The notes under the pieces: model-generated | Database searches by the model: none | Told to the model about the DNA's origin: nothing | The model's input: only the letters and a program-made list of their open reading frames with translations | Origin: Streptomyces griseus | GTDB lineage: Bacteria > Actinomycetota > Actinomycetes > Streptomycetales > Streptomycetaceae | Direction of reading: 5' to 3' | DNA: 34,657 bases | Assembly: GCA_002154345.1 (NCBI GenBank) | Contig: MUNB01000184.1 | Location: forward strand, 1-34,657 | Part shown: in pieces, positions 31,014-34,657 of the stretch | How positions within the stretch are numbered: the stretch's first letter is position 1 | Layout of the letters: each line of letters begins with the position of its first letter | Translations under genes and position numbers: made by a program

Positions 31014-31073
31014 CACAGTGAGTTACCAGCCACGCGGCGGAGCCGCACACTGTTCCAGCGTCCGGGGAGCCAT

Positions 31074-31574
31074 ATGTCCAGCGAATACGCAAAACAGCTC
31101 GGGGCCAAACTTCGTGCCATCCGCACCCAGCAGGGCCTTTCCCTCCACGGCGTGGAGGAGAAGTCCCAGGGCCGCTGGAAGGCCGTCGTGGTCGGTTCGT
31201 ACGAGCGCGGCGACCGTGCCGTGACCGTGCAGCGCCTCGCCGAGCTGGCGGACTTCTACGGGGTCCCGGTGCAGGAGCTGCTGCCCGGCACGACGCCGGG
31301 CGGAGCCGCCGAGCCGCCGCCGAAGCTCGTTCTGGACCTGGAGCGCCTCGCCCACGTCCCGCCGGAGAAGGCCGGTCCGCTGCAGCGCTACGCGGCGACC
31401 ATCCAGAGCCAGCGCGGTGACTACAACGGCAAGGTGCTCTCGATCCGCCAGGACGACCTGCGCACGCTCGCCGTGATCTACGACCAGTCGCCTTCCGTAC
31501 TCACGGAGCAGCTCATCAGCTGGGGCGTGCTGGACGCGGACGCGCGCCGCGCGGTCGCCCACGACGAGGGCTGA
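31074..31574 (+). CDS. bldD: Developmental master regulator BldD
   Basis: This 166-residue regulator represses sporulation genes during vegetative growth when bound to tetrameric cyclic di-GMP. The N-terminal XRE-type DNA-binding domain covers about residues 6-72 (LGAKLRAIRTQQGLSLHGVEEKSQGRWKAVVVGSYERGDRAVTVQRLAELADFYGVPVQELL). A short Pro/Gly-rich linker (about 71-83) leads to the C-terminal c-di-GMP domain. The signature RGD (114-116), eight residues, then RQDD (125-128) is intact at the published positions, so ligand binding is expected. The protein is within a residue of the S. coelicolor length. GGGGAG precedes the ATG at 31074. The gene is monocistronic, with a self-operator in its promoter and a strong terminator. 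Confidence 0.97.
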   Translation: MSSEYAKQLGAKLRAIRTQQGLSLHGVEEKSQGRWKAVVVGSYERGDRAVTVQRLAELADFYGVPVQELLPGTTPGGAAEPPPKLVLDLERLAHVPPEKAGPLQRYAATIQSQRGDYNGKVLSIRQDDLRTLAVIYDQSPSVLTEQLISWGVLDADARRAVAHDEG

Positions 31575-31608
31575 GCGAGCGGGGCCGGACCCCACAGCAG
31601 AAACGTAC

Positions 31609-31650
31609 CGCCGGGCGGGCGGGGACCTTCGGGTTCCCGCCCGCCCGGCG
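31609..31650 (+). terminator. bldD terminator with cUUCGg tetraloop
   Basis: A 19-base-pair stem with one G-U pair (31609-31627 with 31632-31650) closes a UUCG loop through a C-G pair, an exceptionally stable RNA hairpin. It begins 35 bases after the bldD stop. Confidence 0.85.
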
Positions 31651-31680
31651 TTGGTGCGCCCGGTGTCGCGGCGGGTACAC

Positions 31681-31716
31681 CGAAGGGCCCACGGTCGGCT
31701 GACCGTGGGCCCTTCG
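31681..31716 (-). terminator. Terminator of the efp-nusB transcript
   Basis: A perfect 16-base-pair stem (31681-31696 with 31701-31716) with a 4-base loop lies 33 bases past the nusB stop. Together with the bldD terminator it separates the two convergent transcripts. Confidence 0.8.
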
Positions 31717-31748
31717 AGGCGTGTGCGACCGAACCGTCGCGGCCGGGG

Positions 31749-32180
31749 CTACTGCTCCCGGCGGAGGTTCGGCTTGAGGTCCTTGAAACGGGCCAGCAGG
31801 CCGTTCACAAAGGCCGGGGAGTCATCCGTGGAGAACTCCTTGGCGAGCTGGACGGCCTCGTCGATCACCACGGCGTCCGGGGTCTCGTCCATCCAGATCA
31901 GCTCGTACGCACCGAGCCGCAGGATGCTCCGGTCGACGACCGGCATGCGGTCGATCTCCCAGTCCACGGCGTAGGTGACGATGAGGTCGTCGATCCGGTC
32001 CGCGTACTGCGCGTACCCCTCGACGAGCTCCATCGTGAATTCGCCGACCGGCGGCTGACGGTCGTCGGTCCGCGAGTGCCGAACCCAGTCCGCGAGGACG
32101 CTCTGCACGGACTCACCGCGCTGGTCGGCCTCGAAGAGAATCTGGAAGGCACGCTTGCGGGCCTTGTTCCGGGCAGCCAC
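31749..32180 (-). CDS. nusB: Transcription antitermination factor NusB
   Basis: This 143-residue all-helical protein binds boxA RNA with NusE/S10 and supports antitermination in rRNA operons. The N-terminal ARNKARKRAFQILFEADQRG is the family's Arg-rich RNA-binding helix. The C-terminal IDEAVQLAKEFSTDDSPAFVNGLLAR matches the NusB signature. Length is typical. GTG at 32180 lies two bases after the efp stop, so the two genes are translationally linked. Co-transcription with efp is conserved in actinobacteria. A strong terminator follows. Confidence 0.96.
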   Translation of the reverse strand: MAARNKARKRAFQILFEADQRGESVQSVLADWVRHSRTDDRQPPVGEFTMELVEGYAQYADRIDDLIVTYAVDWEIDRMPVVDRSILRLGAYELIWMDETPDAVVIDEAVQLAKEFSTDDSPAFVNGLLARFKDLKPNLRREQ

Positions 32181-32182
32181 GG

Positions 32183-32749
32183 TTAGCTGTTCACCCGGCC
32201 GAGGTAGTCGCCCGAGCGGGTGTCGACCTTGATCTTCTCGCCGGTGCTGATGAAGAGCGGCACGCCGATCTCGTAACCGGTCTCCAGGGTGGCGGGCTTG
32301 GTGCCGCCGGTGGAGCGGTCGCCCTGCACGCCCGGGTCGGTGTGCTGGATCGTCAGCTCGACGGCGGCGGGCAGCTCGACGTAGAGCACCTCGCCCTCGT
32401 GCTGGGCGACGGAGGCGGTGAAGCCCTCGATCAGGAAGTTGGCGGCGTCGCCGACGGCCTTGCGGTCGACCATGAGCTGGTCGTACGTGTCCATGTCCAT
32501 GAAAACGAAGTACTCGCCGTCCATGTACGAGAACTGCATGTCACGGCGGTCAATGGTGGCCGTATCGACCTTCACGCCGGCGTTGAACGTCTTGTCGACG
32601 ACCTTGCCGGAGAGCACGTTCTTGAGCTTGGTGCGCACGAAGGCGGGGCCCTTGCCGGGCTTGACGTGCTGGAACTCGACGACGGACCAGAGCTGGCCTC
32701 CGTCGAGCTTGAGCACCAGGCCGTTCTTGAGGTCGTTCGTGGAAGCCAC
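32183..32749 (-). CDS. efp: Translation elongation factor P
   Basis: This 188-residue three-domain factor relieves ribosome stalling at consecutive prolines. The N-terminal KOW-like domain carries the tip loop [10 protein letters not shown] (about residues 28-37) with K33 in a PGKGP context. That loop type defines an actinobacterial EF-P subfamily reported to work with an unmodified lysine. No modification gene (epmA/B, earP, ymfI-like) is adjacent, which fits. The two C-terminal OB domains are complete, ending [15 protein letters not shown] at 32749 has AGGAGA about 11 bases upstream. nusB follows two bases after its stop, and the M24-type gene lies about 50 bases upstream. Confidence 0.97.
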   Translation of the reverse strand: MASTNDLKNGLVLKLDGGQLWSVVEFQHVKPGKGPAFVRTKLKNVLSGKVVDKTFNAGVKVDTATIDRRDMQFSYMDGEYFVFMDMDTYDQLMVDRKAVGDAANFLIEGFTASVAQHEGEVLYVELPAAVELTIQHTDPGVQGDRSTGGTKPATLETGYEIGVPLFISTGEKIKVDTRSGDYLGRVNS

Positions 32750-32799
32750 GGTTGCGGAATCTCCTGGACTGAAGCTGGTGGAACGACCGAGGATGCGCG

Positions 32800-33906
32800 C
32801 TAGAGCGCGAGCAGCTCCTTGGTCGTCATGGTGAGTAGCTCGGGTCCGCCGTCCGCCTCGGGGCGCACGACGAGCGTGTCATCGATCCGGACACCGCCCC
32901 GGCCCGGGAGGTGGACCCCCGGTTCGACGGTGACCGGCACACAAGCGTCCAGTTTACCCATGGCTGTCGGTGCCAGTTGCGGGTCCTCCTCGATTTCGAG
33001 CCCCACACCGTGCCCGGTCCTCGGCTGAAGACCCTCTCCGTGCCCCGCGGATTCCAGCAGGTGCCGGGCGGCGCGGTCAACGTCCCGGTAGGCGGCCCCC
33101 GGCGCCAGGGCCTCCCGGCCGGCCCGCTGAGCGGCGAAAACGAGGTCGTAGAGCTCGATCTGCCACTCGGCGGGCGCGGTGCCGATGACGAACGTCCGGC
33201 CGATCTCGCAGCGGTAGCCGTGGTAGCTCGCGCCCAGCCGGACGGAGAGGAAATCCCCCTCCTCCACCCTGCGGTCGGAGGGCCGGTGGCGGCCCTGGCC
33301 GGAGTTGGGGCCGGTGGCCACGGAGGTGGCGAAGGCGGGGCCGTCCGCCCCGTGGTCGACCAGGCGGCGCTCCAGTTCGAGGGCGAGGTGCCGCTCGGTG
33401 CGGCCGACCAGGATCGATTCGAGGAGTTCACCGAGGGCCTGGTCGGTGATCTCCGCGGCGATCCGGAGGCAGCCGATCTCCTCCTCGTCCTTGACGATCC
33501 GCTGCTGCTCCACGGTGAAGCCCAGATCGGCCAGGTCCAGGCGCGGGGCGGCCTTCCCCATGGCCCGGTGCCGGGCCACGGTCAGATCGTGCTCCTCGAC
33601 GGCGAGCGAACCCGCGCCCGACGCGGCGGCGAGGCCCGCGGCGGCGACCACCGGATCCGCGTCCGGTACGGGCAGGAGATCGATCCGGAGCGCCTCGTCG
33701 GGCCGCCCGTGGGCGGGTTCAGCGGTCGGGGCGCGGGGGCAGAGCAGAACGTCCTCGCCGGGGCCGAGCAGCAGCACGGCGCCGGGCGGCGCTCCGCCCG
33801 CGAGATAGCGGACGTTGGCGGGGCGGGAGACCAGGGCGGCCGCGGACCCCGCGGCGGCGCACCGGTCGCGGAGCAGCCCGCGTCGGACGGCGTGCACCTC
33901 TGACAT
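32800..33906 (-). CDS. M24 (aminopeptidase P / Xaa-Pro peptidase-like) family protein with altered metal site
   Basis: This 368-residue protein has the creatinase-like N-terminal domain (about residues 1-130) and the pita-bread M24 domain (about 135-368). The fold landmarks [22 protein letters not shown] (about 197-218), [12 protein letters not shown] and [11 protein letters not shown] are clear. The five metal ligands, normally Asp-Asp-His-Glu-Glu, read R223 (in SVRLGA where xDxG is usual), E234 (CEIGRT), H299, E328 and D342. Arg in the first position should disrupt the dinuclear site, so peptidase activity is doubtful; prolidase or aminopeptidase P annotation should be treated with care. 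ATG at 33906 was chosen from the family N-terminus, though the Shine-Dalgarno is weak. It lies just upstream of efp, an intriguing neighbour since both concern proline. Confidence 0.85.
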   Translation of the reverse strand: MSEVHAVRRGLLRDRCAAAGSAAALVSRPANVRYLAGGAPPGAVLLLGPGEDVLLCPRAPTAEPAHGRPDEALRIDLLPVPDADPVVAAAGLAAASGAGSLAVEEHDLTVARHRAMGKAAPRLDLADLGFTVEQQRIVKDEEEIGCLRIAAEITDQALGELLESILVGRTERHLALELERRLVDHGADGPAFATSVATGPNSGQGRHRPSDRRVEEGDFLSVRLGASYHGYRCEIGRTFVIGTAPAEWQIELYDLVFAAQRAGREALAPGAAYRDVDRAARHLLESAGHGEGLQPRTGHGVGLEIEEDPQLAPTAMGKLDACVPVTVEPGVHLPGRGGVRIDDTLVVRPEADGGPELLTMTTKELLAL

Positions 33907-33947
33907 GGTTCGAGCGTACGAGCGGGGGCGGAGGGCCGCCCGGCCAG

Positions 33948-33966
33948 CGCACCCGACCGGGGTGCG
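33948..33966 (-). terminator. Small hairpin after the P-loop gene
   Basis: A 7-base-pair stem (33948-33954 with 33960-33966) with a 5-base loop lies 12 bases past the stop of the P-loop gene and before the M24 gene. It is short, so termination may be partial. Confidence 0.35.
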
Positions 33967-33977
33967 GAGCGCTGTCG

Positions 33978-34657
33978 TCACCAGGCGGGCGGGCTCGCGA
34001 TGGAGCGGGCCAGCACGTCGTCCAGGACGCGGGCGGTGGTCTCGACGTCGTACGTGGAGTTGTCGATGATCGGGAGGCCGGAGCCGTACCAGCCGGCCAT
34101 CCGGCCGTGGATGCGGGCGACCTCCTCGTCGGAGAGCCTGCGGTTGCCGCTGCGGGCGGCGTTGCGCTCCAGGACGATCTCCAGGCCGGGCAGCAGGACC
34201 ACGGGCAGCAGGCCGGGGCCCACATGGCGCTTCCAGCCGCCGAGGCCGACGACCGGGCGGTCGGGGAAGACGGCGTCGTCGAGGATGCAGGAGATGCCGT
34301 TGGCGAGGAAGTTACGGGCGGCGAAGCCGCAGGTGCGGCGGGCCAGGCGGTACTGCGCCTCGGAGTGGTCGTTCCAGCCGGCCTGCGGGTCGGCGAAGCC
34401 GGAGCAGACCCACTCGCGGACGTCGTCGAGGGAGACATGGGCGGTGGGCACCCGGCGGCGGGCGGCCCAGAGCTTGGCGACGGTGGTCTTGCCCGCCCCG
34501 GCCGGGCCGATGAGCAGCACCGCGAGCGTCGCGCCGCCGGTGCCGGGCTCGGCGGGGGGCGCGGGCAGCGGTACGGGACCGCCCGGGGGCAGCTGGACGT
34601 GCCCGGTGTGCCCGACGGCCTCCCTGGCGGGGGGCGTGGGGCCGGTGCCGCTCCAGC
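33978..34657 (-). CDS. P-loop nucleotide-binding protein (5' part beyond the right edge)
   Basis: The minus-strand frame stays open from the stop at 33978 to the window edge, so the gene is incomplete at its 5' end. A GTG at 34520 could be taken as a start, but the upstream frame (about 45 residues, including VGHTGHVQLPPGGPVPLPAPP) is coding-like. That GTG is also only four codons before the Walker A motif GPAGAGKTT, so the true start lies outside. After Walker A come SLDDVREWVCSG (a kinase-like switch), ILDDAVFPDRP (Walker B-like hhhDD), and an Arg-rich ERNAARSGNRRLSDEEVARIHGRM lid-like segment. This layout resembles small nucleotide or aminoglycoside-type kinases (AAA_33/zeta-toxin-like), but I cannot name a substrate. 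It lies 71 bases upstream of the M24-type gene on the same strand. Confidence 0.8.
   Translation of the reverse strand, partial: WSGTGPTPPAREAVGHTGHVQLPPGGPVPLPAPPAEPGTGGATLAVLLIGPAGAGKTTVAKLWAARRRVPTAHVSLDDVREWVCSGFADPQAGWNDHSEAQYRLARRTCGFAARNFLANGISCILDDAVFPDRPVVGLGGWKRHVGPGLLPVVLLPGLEIVLERNAARSGNRRLSDEEVARIHGRMAGWYGSGLPIIDNSTYDVETTARVLDDVLARSIASPPAW

Overview
This is a chromosomal window from a high-GC actinomycete, almost certainly Streptomyces or a very close relative. GTG starts and G/C-ending third positions are frequent. Streptomyces-type BldD (c-di-GMP motif RGD-X8-RQDD) and the streptomycete integration host factor MihF are present, and the order nusB-efp / bldD / pyrR-pyrB-pyrC-X-carA-carB-pyrD-pyrF / mihF-gmk-rpoZ-coaBC-metK-priA-fmt-rsmB-rpe matches, from memory, the core-chromosome order of S. 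coelicolor (about SCO1461-SCO1493). Most of the window is conserved housekeeping DNA. The accessory part lies at the left, about 1-8.8 kb.

Left region (1-8.8 kb). A truncated membrane or secreted protein gene and a DUF5995 gene diverge. A minus-strand catabolic block follows: an aldehyde dehydrogenase with its own palindromic promoter-operator and terminator, an Lrp/AsnC regulator, a nitrilase-family amidase, and a flavin monooxygenase. The last two resemble the lysine 2-monooxygenase / 5-aminovaleramidase pair (DavB/DavA) along their whole length, which suggests an oxidative lysine (or related amino acid) amide pathway. Next come a GuaB1-type purine enzyme (probable GMP reductase) and a divergent stand-alone sesquiterpene synthase.

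Middle (8.8-20.6 kb). Minus-strand housekeeping genes dominate: a SorC-family regulator, rpe, rsmB, fmt, priA (helicase motifs lost), metK, coaBC, rpoZ, gmk and mihF. They are interrupted by one plus-strand gene for a small HTH protein with an unusually palindrome-rich promoter.

Pyrimidine operon (20.7-30.95 kb, minus strand). pyrR, pyrB, pyrC, a single-pass membrane protein with a PH-like domain, carA, carB, pyrD and pyrF cover UMP synthesis except the orotate phosphoribosyltransferase step (pyrE is not in the window). Several junctions overlap (GTGA or ATGA), indicating translational coupling. The leader carries a near-consensus PyrR-binding loop directly upstream of the pyrR Shine-Dalgarno, which points to translational repression by PyrR plus uridine nucleotides. 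A hairpin terminator follows pyrF.

Right end (31-34.66 kb). bldD diverges from pyrR and has a perfect BldD-type pseudopalindrome over its promoter, so it is probably autoregulated. It ends in a cUUCGg-capped terminator facing the terminator of an M24-peptidase-like gene / efp / nusB group. The M24 protein has altered metal ligands and may be a pseudo-peptidase. A P-loop nucleotide-binding protein gene runs off the right edge.

No clearly new multi-gene system is visible. The items most worth following up are the DavBA-like block with its operators, the membrane protein embedded in the pyr operon, the altered M24 protein, the PyrR loop/SD arrangement and the palindrome cluster at 13.4 kb. All family assignments come from reading the translations and recalling family motifs. 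No database search was run.
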